From contig CAMYAB010000011.1 in NCBI GenBank assembly GCA_947253625.1, positions 1-57,775 of the forward strand: 57,775 nt of DNA. The letters are read 5' to 3'. The position numbers were made by a program, and so were the translations under genes. Positions 1 through 8,610 of the stretch are shown one piece after another; position 1 is the first letter of the stretch, and each line of letters starts with the position of its first letter. Below the pieces are notes generated by a model. That model ran no database searches. It worked only from the letters and a program-made list of their open reading frames with translations, and was not told the DNA's origin. This DNA comes from an uncultured Porphyromonadaceae bacterium. Its GTDB lineage: Bacteria > Bacteroidota > Bacteroidia > Bacteroidales > Porphyromonadaceae.

Positions 1-1
1 C

Positions 2-106
2 TTAAAAGCTATTGAAGACAAGATAGCTCTCAATCGTTCGATAAATCATAATTTACCGACACCTGTCCATTCATCAGGAGTGGCAGCAACTCGTCGCGTA
101 GCTTAG
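2..106 (+). pseudogene. Convergent hsdS' half-gene, 3' end (partial)
   Basis: The first bases read in frame on the plus strand as the HsdS central conserved region (AIEDKIALNRSINHNL), closely matching DRKIALNRALNHNL of the minus-strand hsdS. After codon 53-55 the reading frame leaves HsdS-like sequence and stops at 104-106. The N-terminal half (first target-recognition domain) must lie left of the window. This is what the non-expressed end of an inverting hsdS pair looks like: homology breaks exactly at the end of the 33-bp inverted repeat. It is a half-gene in the present orientation rather than a decayed one. Whether it has its own promoter cannot be seen. Confidence 0.8.
23..55 (+). repeat. 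Left inverted repeat of hsdS inversion switch
   Basis: This 33-bp sequence recurs in opposite orientation at 753-785 with 31 of 33 bases identical; the differences are at two positions in the middle. On the plus strand it encodes IALNRSINHNL of hsdS'. On the minus strand the same bases encode the last residues NYDLSND and the TGA stop of hsdS. Its core ATCGTTCGAT has complementary arms. Confidence 0.8.
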
Positions 107-1265
107 TTAGTTGTTGTATTTCTTCTTGGAGTTTGACTTGTTGGTTGAAGATTGGAGAAAGCTTTTCTTCAAATGAATGAGTTATATCGACATCGTCAGG
201 AACAGCAATCGTACTTTGTTGCAAATGGTCTTGGGTAATATGCCCCATTGTCGTTTTTCTCGCTTCTGCCATTTTTTTGAACACACCTACATAGTCTAGT
301 AGTTGGAAGTAGTAGAACGACCTAGAAAAGTCATTCTTAGAAGTTACTTTGAAGATGTGCTGATTAAGTCCACCATTACCATAAGCCCAAAGTATAACCT
401 CCAATGATGCCGACCACGAAAAAAGAACATCTCCATTAAATATCTTTACTGAGTCGGGAATGCTAAAAGAGACTTCCTCTGTATCAGCGGTGAAGCCTTC
501 ACGCATTTCGCGTATTTTGATAACGGGCAATGACTTTTCCCCAGCCTTGGGACGGAATTTTTGACAGGCCAACCCATTTGTAAACGCTGCAATTTCAAGT
601 AGGCTTCCACAGTGCCAGCCCTCAGGAATATTCCGCTTTAGGGTAGCATCCCACACCATCTTGCCTCCGCTAGACTTGTAGGGTCTACCATTCTCATCGG
701 GGAAATCGAACTGCACAAACCAATAGTCGTAGAGTTGCTTTGCCATCGCCTCTAAATTATGATTTAGCGCACGATTGAGAGCTATTTTGCGGTCAAGATT
801 TGCAAGCATAGAGCCGATACATTTTTGCTCTTTCAATGGTGGGAGAACAACATCTACACTTAGCAACATGTCTGGATTGATGCGTTTATGGCTTCCTGAT
901 GTATTGCTATTTATTCCGCAAAGGTAATTAGTCAAGTAATCTGATGCTAACAAATAGTAGCAGTATTGATAATCTATAATATCGTCATTTATTACCAATG
1001 GTAGAAATTCTGTAGAACACAATTTGTTGGGAGTATTATTATCTATTCTCCATATACGCTTAAATCGGACATTAAGTTTGTTGAAAAGAATGCAATGCGT
1101 GGGTACTACATATTTATTGCTTTGAATAGCTTCACCTCTTGCAGTTTCAGGCTCTTGCCCATCATCAAAAGAAGGTAGGCTATAGAGTTTATAAGTGATC
1201 CCTGCTTGTGGGATTACAGATATGGATGAAATAGATAAAACTTCTTCGAGCTTGTATTTCTTCAT
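30..1265 (-). CDS. hsdS: Type I restriction enzyme specificity subunit HsdS
   Basis: HsdS sets the DNA target of the type I restriction-modification complex. The 411 residues are normal for the family. The layout is a first recognition domain (about 1-140), a central conserved region (about 141-195, with LPPLKEQ, IALNRALNHNL and a YDYWFVQFDFP motif), a second recognition domain opening at GKMVW...IPEGW (about 201-365), and a C-terminal conserved helix ending ELLPLLMNGQVSV. The gene starts 11 bases after the Abi_C gene and is last in the operon. Its final codons and stop lie inside the left inverted repeat, and its middle carries the matching right repeat, so the second half is probably switchable. 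The sequence is more AT-rich than the core genes. Confidence 0.93.
   Translation of the reverse strand: MKKYKLEEVLSISSISVIPQAGITYKLYSLPSFDDGQEPETARGEAIQSNKYVVPTHCILFNKLNVRFKRIWRIDNNTPNKLCSTEFLPLVINDDIIDYQYCYYLLASDYLTNYLCGINSNTSGSHKRINPDMLLSVDVVLPPLKEQKCIGSMLANLDRKIALNRALNHNLEAMAKQLYDYWFVQFDFPDENGRPYKSSGGKMVWDATLKRNIPEGWHCGSLLEIAAFTNGLACQKFRPKAGEKSLPVIKIREMREGFTADTEEVSFSIPDSVKIFNGDVLFSWSASLEVILWAYGNGGLNQHIFKVTSKNDFSRSFYYFQLLDYVGVFKKMAEARKTTMGHITQDHLQQSTIAVPDDVDITHSFEEKLSPIFNQQVKLQEEIQQLTKLRDELLPLLMNGQVSVNYDLSND
753..785 (-). repeat. Right inverted repeat of hsdS inversion switch
   Basis: This is the partner of the repeat at 23-55, lying in the central conserved region of hsdS (residues about 161-171, IALNRALNHNL). 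Inversion of the 697 bp between the two would keep the reading frame: the codons after both repeats are in the same phase, so the plus-strand half-gene would gain the second recognition domain. The hsdS N-terminal half would then end 16 codons past the repeat, as the left fragment does now. Confidence 0.8.
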
Positions 1266-1276
1266 TGTCGTTTAGA

Positions 1277-2065
1277 TTAAAAGGGAAGCCCGTCATTAGA
1301 AATCGCCTCAGGCTTATTATCAACTGGCGGATAATAAGATTTATAGAAATTGAGGAGAAATAAACCAACAGTGGTTGTTGCATTGACGACAAAGTAAGCA
1401 TATACTGCATCTTTGATCATTAAATCTCCATCAGTTTTTCCATGAAATTCCGTCTTATCGCTACGTAAATCCTCTATCGCTTTTCCTGCATTTATTAGAG
1501 AACTGGCTAAAGTCTTTATCTCTTTGGGGAGATTCTCATTACTCTGTAATCCGAATGCCTTGCAGATATTCCCAATGAGTTTTGTCAGGGTCTCTTTTTC
1601 ATTCCATGTTATATTTATTCTTGAATCCTTCAGAATCTCCTTAATAATGCTTTCAAGAGCTGAATTTGCTAATCCGATAGCAAGGCTTGGATCTGTATCT
1701 ACATTTCTAAATGCCTTTTCAAAGGTTAGGCTTGCTGTTTCATAACTGGACTTTAATTCATTTTTGAAAGTTGGTACGCTTGGGATATAATCAGGAGTTT
1801 CTATTCCCAAATCAATTGCAATCTTCAGTAATGTTTCGCCATCAACATTATGGAGTGTCTTTGAAGCATCAATTTTCTTTTTTGCCTCGTCTCTATAGCA
1901 TATGTGGAAGTTCTCCCAGAAATAATTAAAATCATCGTGTCCCTCTTGATGCCATTTATTCAGATATGCTTCCACATTTTCATAACTTGTAAATTGTTCA
2001 AATAGGCTGTCCTTTATCTTTTGAACAATATCCATTTGATATTTTGGAGAGATACTTTCAATCAT
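1277..2065 (-). CDS. Abi_C (abortive infection C-terminal) domain protein
   Basis: This 262-residue protein has the pattern of the abortive-infection C-terminal domain (Abi_C family) at about 125-225: LANSALESIIKEIL, then FGLQ, LASSLINAGKAIEDLR and an HG pair. The first ~120 residues are charged and helical and I do not recognise them. Related domains occur in phage-exclusion proteins, but the molecular activity is not established from sequence. It overlaps the upstream YhcG-like gene by four bases (ATGA) and precedes hsdS by 11, so it is translated within the restriction operon. The role as a defence accessory is inference from family and position. Confidence 0.75.
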   Translation of the reverse strand: MIESISPKYQMDIVQKIKDSLFEQFTSYENVEAYLNKWHQEGHDDFNYFWENFHICYRDEAKKKIDASKTLHNVDGETLLKIAIDLGIETPDYIPSVPTFKNELKSSYETASLTFEKAFRNVDTDPSLAIGLANSALESIIKEILKDSRINITWNEKETLTKLIGNICKAFGLQSNENLPKEIKTLASSLINAGKAIEDLRSDKTEFHGKTDGDLMIKDAVYAYFVVNATTTVGLFLLNFYKSYYPPVDNKPEAISNDGLPF

Positions 2066-3216
2066 AGCAATTTCTTTAATTCGTCAATACTTGGAAGGGC
2101 TTTACGTAGTTTCTCCGGCATTTCTGCGGATGTCTTATAGGTTACCACTCCCATTGGCTTGTCATATTGGCGCACCATATATTCAGCGTAGTTCTTGTTA
2201 GCACTTCGACAAAGCACAATGCCAATAGTTGAATTTTCGTGAGGCTTGCGTATCTTATCGTCGGCAATGGCAAGATACGCATTGAGCTGTCCAAGATAGG
2301 AAGTTTTGAACTCGCCTGTTTTCAACTCAATAATAACCAAAGCATTGAGTTCGCGATTGAAGAATACGAGGTCGGGAAAATGCTCTACGCCATATATCTC
2401 CATACGATACTGATTACCAACAAAGGCGAAGTCATGTCCAAAGGTCATAATGAACTTCTTGATATTGTGGATGATTTGCTGTTCTACCACTCGCTCGTCA
2501 ATATCTTCGGCATCACGCTCACCGATTTCCTCAACATTGATAAAGTTCAGCAGATACTCATCCTTAAACGCCATAACCGCCTTACGTGCCAATTCCCCTT
2601 TATTGATAGTCGCTACAAAATTGTTAGGAATATCAGATTGATGGTGATAATCATCATTAGCCATCGCCTTTTTTAGAGTTTCCACCGACATGTGTTCTTC
2701 GGCACAACGATGAATATAGTATAAACGCTCAGCTTGCGATTTAACCTTGCTAAGAATCTGTGTATGATGCGTGAAGGGAACATTGAAGAAGTCATCAATA
2801 GGGAAGTCTGCTGAATTTGTGAATTGTAATTCACGGATTGGTAGTTGCACTACTGATGAGTTTTCCAATTCGGTAATTGCAATTACCGAATTACGCTTCG
2901 AGCCGTTATCAGCAGTTTTACCTGTATCCAAATTTTTCCAGCCTTCATAGAATTTGCGCATTAGTTTAAGACTTTCAGAGGAATATCCTCTCAATCCGGG
3001 CAACAGTTGGCGCAATCGGGAACTGATAGCTTCCAAAGCTCCTGTTCCCCAAACGCCCTGTCGTGTATTAGCCGAAACATATTTACCTACACTGAAATAG
3101 GTTGCCAACTGAATGCGATTAACACCTTTGGCTGCTTCATACTGTCCTTGCAGAATAGCATTCTTTATGGTTTCAGCCGCAATTTCGTATGCTTGTGATA
3201 TATGATGTTGCTCCAT
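2062..3216 (-). CDS. YhcG/DUF1016 family PD-(D/E)XK nuclease-like protein
   Basis: The protein has 384 residues in two parts. The N-terminal DUF1016 domain (about 10-190) includes LRQLLPGLRGYSSESLKLMR and LSKVKSQAERLYYI. A C-terminal PD-(D/E)XK nuclease fold (about 200-384) carries PDLVFF with Asp282 and the IELK core with Glu297 and Lys299, followed by GQLNAYL. The catalytic acidic and lysine residues are present, so it may be an active nuclease. Family members are common beside type I restriction genes; their function is not settled. It lies 11 bases after hsdM and overlaps the Abi_C gene by four bases. Confidence 0.88.
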   Translation of the reverse strand: MEQHHISQAYEIAAETIKNAILQGQYEAAKGVNRIQLATYFSVGKYVSANTRQGVWGTGALEAISSRLRQLLPGLRGYSSESLKLMRKFYEGWKNLDTGKTADNGSKRNSVIAITELENSSVVQLPIRELQFTNSADFPIDDFFNVPFTHHTQILSKVKSQAERLYYIHRCAEEHMSVETLKKAMANDDYHHQSDIPNNFVATINKGELARKAVMAFKDEYLLNFINVEEIGERDAEDIDERVVEQQIIHNIKKFIMTFGHDFAFVGNQYRMEIYGVEHFPDLVFFNRELNALVIIELKTGEFKTSYLGQLNAYLAIADDKIRKPHENSTIGIVLCRSANKNYAEYMVRQYDKPMGVVTYKTSAEMPEKLRKALPSIDELKKLL

Positions 3217-3227
3217 ATGGACTTAAT

Positions 3228-4865
3228 TTACTCATTAAATTTCAAGCTGTCTAGCTGGCGCATGATTTCCTCTTCAAGCCGATGGCTCTCGGCAAACTGC
3301 TCTGTGAGCGTCTGACGATAAGAATCCATACGAGCTGTGAACTCCTCCTCTGTAATATCTACGTAATCGATCTTGATGTCGAAATACTGACCAGCGGAGA
3401 GCGAATAGCCTTTCTCCTTGATCTCGTCGTAAGTTACAGCAACGGAGAAATCGTCTACAGCCTTACACTCTCGAAATGTAGAGACTATTAGATCTACCTC
3501 GTCATCGCGCAGACGCTTCTTTTGATTGTTGCCCTCCTTATACTCTTCGCCCAGCTTGCTGGCATCGATGAGTATGACTTTGTCTGCCGTGGCAGACTTG
3601 TCAAAAAAGAGTACCGAGACGTTGGTTCCTGTGGTTGCAAAGACGTTACTAGGCATAGAGACGCATCCATAGACCCAGTGCTCATCGACGATCTTCTTGA
3701 GGATCCTCTTTTCGATTCCACTTTTGGCTGTAATGAACCCTGTGGGGATTACGATGGCACCTTTGCCTGTTTTCTTCAACGAGTTGAGTACGTGCTGTAT
3801 GAAGCAAGTGTAGATGGCCATCTTTTCTTTTCTCTTAGCGGGAACATTGGGTACACCAGCCCAAAAACGCGCTGGTTGTGCAGCAAGCGTTTCTTGAGTT
3901 GCCGAGAAGTCCATCTTGAACGGAGGGTTACTCACCACGAAGTCGAATTGACGTAAGCTCTGTCCATCATCGCTCTTGTGATAAGGAGACACGAGTGTGT
4001 CGCCCTGGATGGCATAATCGAGAGAGGAGACAAGACCATTGAGGAGGAGGTTCAGCTTGAGCATCTTGTTGGAGCGCTGCGAGATATCTTGAGAGAATAT
4101 GGTACATCGTTCTTCGCCTATCTGATGGCTGAGTGCCATCAAGAGTGTCCCCGTGCCTGCAGAGGGATCATAGCACTCTTGGCTATGTAGATCGGCATTA
4201 TCACCCACGAGCAGGCGCGCCATAATCGTAGCGATAGCATGTGGGGTATAGTACTCTGCATATTTGCCACCACCAGCGGTGTTGTAGTCTTTGATGAGGT
4301 ACTCGAAGATGGAGGCAAAGAAGTCATAGTGCTCCTGAAAGGCTGCTTCAAAAGAGAAGTTGACCAGTTTATCAACGAGTGCTCTAGCAAAGGCTGCTCG
4401 ATGGGCTGTGTCTGTCACGAAGTGGGTCAAAGTCTCAAAGAGAGGGATCTTCGTATTGTCTGTAGTCTGAGTAGAGAAGATGGCAGCATTTTTTTCAGCA
4501 ATATCAGTCATCGTATTGTCGAAGATGGTATCGAAGTCTCCCTTGCTTTGCTGATTCCAGAGATGCGAGATAAGATGGTAAGGCTCAAGGATCGGTACAT
4601 CTGGACTCAATGAGCATTGTAGTAGCTTGCGCTTATCATCAGAGAGTGCCGCATAAGCAGACTCCCACTTATCGGCATTCTTGATTTTTGTAGCTATCTC
4701 ACTTTTAGCATTCTTCAGCTCATAGCCGAACTTATCGTTAAGGAACTTATATAGAAAGACCTGAGTGATGATTTTATATTCATTGCCATCGTTTCCCATA
4801 CCATAAGCGGCACAGGTGGCTTTTAGCTCATCTATGAGTTGGATTGTTTTTTCTTTGATGGTCAT
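3228..4865 (-). CDS. hsdM: Type I restriction-modification DNA methyltransferase HsdM
   Basis: This is the N6-adenine methyltransferase subunit, which uses S-adenosylmethionine to mark the host target sites and forms the core of both the methylase and the restriction complex. Of 545 residues, the N-terminal HsdM bundle covers about 1-150. The SAM-binding motif I is DPSAGTGT (233-240) and the catalytic NPPF is at 313-316. The C-terminal charged helices would contact HsdS. It begins two bases after the hsdR stop codon, so translation is coupled. Length and motifs are intact. Confidence 0.95.
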   Translation of the reverse strand: MTIKEKTIQLIDELKATCAAYGMGNDGNEYKIITQVFLYKFLNDKFGYELKNAKSEIATKIKNADKWESAYAALSDDKRKLLQCSLSPDVPILEPYHLISHLWNQQSKGDFDTIFDNTMTDIAEKNAAIFSTQTTDNTKIPLFETLTHFVTDTAHRAAFARALVDKLVNFSFEAAFQEHYDFFASIFEYLIKDYNTAGGGKYAEYYTPHAIATIMARLLVGDNADLHSQECYDPSAGTGTLLMALSHQIGEERCTIFSQDISQRSNKMLKLNLLLNGLVSSLDYAIQGDTLVSPYHKSDDGQSLRQFDFVVSNPPFKMDFSATQETLAAQPARFWAGVPNVPAKRKEKMAIYTCFIQHVLNSLKKTGKGAIVIPTGFITAKSGIEKRILKKIVDEHWVYGCVSMPSNVFATTGTNVSVLFFDKSATADKVILIDASKLGEEYKEGNNQKKRLRDDEVDLIVSTFRECKAVDDFSVAVTYDEIKEKGYSLSAGQYFDIKIDYVDITEEEFTARMDSYRQTLTEQFAESHRLEEEIMRQLDSLKFNE

Positions 4866-4867
4866 AA

Positions 4868-7800
4868 CTAATTGTTGGGATAGGTGCTATGATACTGATT
4901 GAGATACTGCAGAGCAATGCGCTTCTGTATAAATTCAAAATCATCCGTATTCGGCGAGATCTGCGAGTGGTACAAGCACTGGTTGATAAGAGACATCACG
5001 GTGCGAGAGAAGTAATCATCCTTTTTCAAGATGTCATTTCTGTCGTATACTTTAGAGTCTATATCACTCTTGATGATATTAAGGATCGCCTTAATCTCGT
5101 CTTCGTGAAAGGAAAACATCGGGGCTCTCTGCTGAGTCTTTCGCTTCTCATTTTCTTCACGTATACGCTTATGCACACGAGCGAACTTGGCATCTCCATT
5201 ATACTTCTTCAGTAGTGCGTTGTTTCTTCGCTGCATCTCTTGAAGACGCTTGACTACATCATCTAGAGCTTTCGTTTCTTCATTGAATTTGGCTACCGTG
5301 TCCACAACAAATCCGTGCTCTCTGAAGCGCTGCGTAAAGGCTTCTCGTAGCGTGATAAATTCAGGGTCGTCAGGGTCAATATTGTTGGTAAAAGCTGTAA
5401 TGGCTCGTTGCCACTTTTCCTTCAGAGCAATGGTTCCTCCGATGATACGCATCTCCTCTGAGCCAATCTTTGAAAAGTCAAACTCAATGTCGAGCATAGC
5501 TTCATTGATGAGTTGCTTAGTATCATCGCTCAACTGAAATGCCTCTTTTTGATTGATGAGACTGATGCGATGCTCTACCTCTGAGAGTAGATCGGGTAGT
5601 TTCTTTAATTCCAGCTTATAGAATTGCTTTCGCATATCTTCGTCTCCAAAGGTCCGAACCATATTGGCCATATCCTTGGCAGAAACTAACGCATGTTTGA
5701 GATCTAGAAGCACGGCTTTGTCCTCTAGGGTTGAGATCTCGGAGGAGAAGTCCTCTACATTGTCATACGAGTACTCAAACAATGTCTGCCTGATATCTTT
5801 CATCCGCTCGAGGATCTCCTCCTTGCTTTCGAGTACTTGAGCAAATGTGTCTGTATTACTCCCATCGACGGTCTCCGTGACGTCATTAAATCGGTTGAGT
5901 TCTTGGAGATAAGCTTCGTTGGTCTCCTCAAAGTTTTGCTTAATATCTGCGAAGTCAATGAGGAAGCCATAACGCATATCTTTGTACGGGCGGTTTACTC
6001 GTGTGATGGCTTGGAGCAAATTATGATCTCTCAGCTTGCGTCCGAAATAAAGTCGCTTCAATCGAGGCGCATCAAAGCCTGTCAGTAGCATGTTGAAGAC
6101 GATAAGGAGATCTATAGAATTATTCTTCTTAAAATCCTTGATGATTTGCGTGCGAGTCTCTTTATCTTCATAGTCATGAAGTATCAAGCCTGCACGAAGC
6201 TGTGTGTCGGGGCTTATCTCCTTTTGTATGCGGTCAAAATGAGCATACATTTTCTCCGCTTGACCACTCGTCTCACAGATAATCATACCGCCTAAAGTCT
6301 CGTCTCCTTGTATCTTTCGGAAGTCCGCTAAGTCGGTGATGATGTAGTGAAGTAGCTCATCTACATAATTGTCGTGCTCGATAATTTGTTTTTTCTTGAT
6401 GTCTTTCTTCTCTACCAGTGTCTCGAGCTTTTCATGTACTGCCGTTAACCGCTCTCTGTATGATGTCTCAATATCCTCTCGGATAATTTTAAGTGTATAT
6501 CCATCAGCTATAGAGCGATCGTAATAGTAGGTGTGTATGTAGTTTCCAAATATTTGGCACGATGCTCTCTCTTCTCCCAGCAAAGGCGTACCTGTCAAAG
6601 CGATTTTGATAGCCTCTCTGTCAGCATCAAAAAGATTTGCAAGGAAGCAGCCTCCTGGGCGGTATCCTCTATGTGCTTCGTCAAGAATAAAAACACGTTG
6701 TAGATTGGTGGCATAGCTATTTAGTGCAACTCTCTCATTATCTTTCTCAAAGCGTTGAATATTCACCACCGTTATCTCCGCTTGTCCACTGGGACCTTGT
6801 TGAGCTTGGTTGGTCTGGAATTGTTGCATCAATTCTCTTCTCGTATTCGCTGTTGAGACAACCAATCCACGAGCTTCAAACTCTTCTTTTGCTTGCTCTA
6901 ATAGATCGATCCGATCTACGATAAAGTAAAAGCGAGCGACCTTATTCTGTCGAGCAAAGTAATCACTGAGGATATAGGTAAGATGAAATGCAAGTGCCGT
7001 CTTACCACTCCCTTGTGTATGCCAAATCAAGCCTGACTTAAAACCTTCCGAGAGCTTTTGTGTGACGGCTTGGGCAGCAAATAGTTGCTGATAGCGCATA
7101 ATATGCTTTTGATCCGTAGTCTCAATCTTTCCATCTTCTTCTCGCTCCTTATGAACATAAGCAATACCATATTTGAGTATGTAGAGCAGACGTGACGGAC
7201 TGCACATTGAGGTTAATATGCGATTCGTGGGAGTATACAGACCCAGATTCCTCTGATACTCTGGACTCGTGTGGATTACTTGGTTATTGTAATCAGCCAA
7301 GATTCTTTTTTCTTCGTCAGCGTTTTTTTCAAGATATGGGTATGCAGCGTGAAAAGGGGCTACCTCCAACCCTAACGGATTTTCTTCTCTAAAGCAATTG
7401 AATGGTGTAGCACCCCTTGCTCCTGTACAGTAAAATGCACCCTGCACAGGAACAATGCCGTCTAGGGTGTCGTACTCCATATTATTGGAGAAGATCATCA
7501 GCTGAGTGATGTTGACGAACCTACGAAACTTCTTATTAGGGAAGCGCTCTCTAATCATTCGATTGCTCTCTGCGACTATGCCCCCATGGTTGTTGGGCTT
7601 TTTGACCTCAACAAAGCAAAGAGGCAAACCATTAACAAACAGAGTTATATCGGGCCGAAACTCGTTATCTCCATTCTTACAGGTAAACTCGGCTGTAAAA
7701 TGAAAGGTGTTATTCTCTGGATTGTCAAAGTCGATGAGCCTTATCGGAGAGACTGATTTCAGACGCTTATAGAACCCTCGTCCCAAATCATCATCGTTGA

Positions 7801-8023
7801 GTTCTTTGCGAATTTCTCTCAGTGTTTCTTTGTACGCCCCCGCATTCTCAGGATTAAGTTTCTCAAACTGACTCTGAAATACTTCTAGCAAGATATTGGT
7901 ATCTGCATCATAGACGGATCCCGCGCCTTTCTCTTGAATTTTGCCAAAATATTGGTATCCCAAACGGGTTAGATGCACCATTGCTGGCATCTGCACTCGA
8001 GTTGCTTCATTGAAGTTTGACAT
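4868..8023 (-). CDS. hsdR: Type I restriction endonuclease subunit HsdR
   Basis: HsdR is the motor and cleavage subunit: it translocates unmethylated DNA and cuts it. The 1051 residues contain an N-terminal PD-(D/E)XK nuclease (RPDITLF with Asp125; EVKK with Glu139 and Lys141), then an SF2 helicase with Walker A TQGSGKT (336-342), the DEAH box (448-451) and later motifs such as LLTGFDAPRLKRL and QAITRVNRPY. The C-terminal third is helical and charged, as in the family. It starts 7 bases after the XRE regulator. No break in the reading frame is visible. Confidence 0.96.
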   Translation of the reverse strand: MSNFNEATRVQMPAMVHLTRLGYQYFGKIQEKGAGSVYDADTNILLEVFQSQFEKLNPENAGAYKETLREIRKELNDDDLGRGFYKRLKSVSPIRLIDFDNPENNTFHFTAEFTCKNGDNEFRPDITLFVNGLPLCFVEVKKPNNHGGIVAESNRMIRERFPNKKFRRFVNITQLMIFSNNMEYDTLDGIVPVQGAFYCTGARGATPFNCFREENPLGLEVAPFHAAYPYLEKNADEEKRILADYNNQVIHTSPEYQRNLGLYTPTNRILTSMCSPSRLLYILKYGIAYVHKEREEDGKIETTDQKHIMRYQQLFAAQAVTQKLSEGFKSGLIWHTQGSGKTALAFHLTYILSDYFARQNKVARFYFIVDRIDLLEQAKEEFEARGLVVSTANTRRELMQQFQTNQAQQGPSGQAEITVVNIQRFEKDNERVALNSYATNLQRVFILDEAHRGYRPGGCFLANLFDADREAIKIALTGTPLLGEERASCQIFGNYIHTYYYDRSIADGYTLKIIREDIETSYRERLTAVHEKLETLVEKKDIKKKQIIEHDNYVDELLHYIITDLADFRKIQGDETLGGMIICETSGQAEKMYAHFDRIQKEISPDTQLRAGLILHDYEDKETRTQIIKDFKKNNSIDLLIVFNMLLTGFDAPRLKRLYFGRKLRDHNLLQAITRVNRPYKDMRYGFLIDFADIKQNFEETNEAYLQELNRFNDVTETVDGSNTDTFAQVLESKEEILERMKDIRQTLFEYSYDNVEDFSSEISTLEDKAVLLDLKHALVSAKDMANMVRTFGDEDMRKQFYKLELKKLPDLLSEVEHRISLINQKEAFQLSDDTKQLINEAMLDIEFDFSKIGSEEMRIIGGTIALKEKWQRAITAFTNNIDPDDPEFITLREAFTQRFREHGFVVDTVAKFNEETKALDDVVKRLQEMQRRNNALLKKYNGDAKFARVHKRIREENEKRKTQQRAPMFSFHEDEIKAILNIIKSDIDSKVYDRNDILKKDDYFSRTVMSLINQCLYHSQISPNTDDFEFIQKRIALQYLNQYHSTYPNN

Positions 8024-8030
8024 AGCTCTT

Positions 8031-8237
8031 CTACTTATTTAATGTAGGTCTAACCAAATCACGAATATCTACTTCCAAAGCGTCGGCAATTCTGACAAGA
8101 TTTTCAAGAGATGGCTGTACTTTATTGGAACACCACCGAGAAACGGTATTCTCTGTACGACCAATCTTCTTTGCCAGACATTTACCTGACACCTGCTTTT
8201 CTGCAAGTACAGCTTTAATTCTATTTATCGCCTTCAT
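8031..8237 (-). CDS. XRE-family HTH regulator of the restriction operon
   Basis: This small DNA-binding protein (68 residues from the chosen ATG) has a helix-turn-helix of the Cro/C1 type: LAKKIGRTENTVSRWCSNK at about 21-39. An open frame runs further upstream to 8324, but a TAtcTTTG promoter element at 8277-8284 lies within that extension, so the internal ATG at 8237 is the better start. It heads the operon, 7 bases before hsdR. Its size and place resemble controller proteins of restriction systems, so it may autoregulate the operon; that is inference. Confidence 0.82.
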   Translation of the reverse strand: MKAINRIKAVLAEKQVSGKCLAKKIGRTENTVSRWCSNKVQPSLENLVRIADALEVDIRDLVRPTLNK

Positions 8238-8276
8238 CTGTTGATTTACTTTACTACATTGTAGAATACTCAGGTA

Positions 8277-8284
8277 CAAAGATA
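8277..8284 (-). promoter_or_regulatory. -7 promoter element of restriction operon
   Basis: TATCTTTG matches the Bacteroidetes TAnnTTTG element, about 40 bases before the regulator start codon. A TTTG lies upstream on the same strand (8308-8311), but at a long spacing of 23. Confidence 0.5.
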
Positions 8285-8378
8285 CGATTTTATGAGTGTT
8301 GTCCCAAACAAAAATAAGGATCATTGTTGCGAGGTATAAGCTTCTTTTGTTTCACACATTCCCCACAAAATAAATACG

Positions 8379-8470
8379 TACCTTTGCAACGAGAAGCAAG
8401 GGTTCTTTGAAGTGTTGCAAAATAAGGAGTGTGAAAGAGCTTCGCTCGTTTCCTATTCGTTCTCCTTTTT
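8379..8470 (+). ncRNA. Possible small transcript in restriction/dpp7 gap
   Basis: The 366 bases between the XRE upstream region and the dpp7 terminator hold no convincing protein gene. On the plus strand a TACCTTTG element (8379-8386) is followed by a hairpin, GAAAGAGC (8433-8440) pairing with GCTC-g-TTTC (8444-8452). An outer AAGGAG/CTCCTT pairing (8424-8429 with 8462-8467) then leads into a run of T. This has the shape of a short RNA with an intrinsic terminator, about 80 nt long. Evidence is structural only, and no -33 element sits at the usual distance. Confidence 0.25.
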
Positions 8471-8610
8471 GTCTTTTTCCATTACCAAACCCCTATTAGT
8501 CAAGCATTTACTTCTCGTAAAATGATTTCATGCGGATGTTGCTGTTTTTTGCGGGGGGGCTTTTGCTTTTGTGTGGTGGCGAATACGTGGGGCTCTTTGG
8601 GGATAAAAGG

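Noticed and set aside
1524..1745. Plus-strand 73-codon frame in the Abi_C gene
   Set aside because: It is antisense to a gene with recognisable domain pattern and tight operon spacing.
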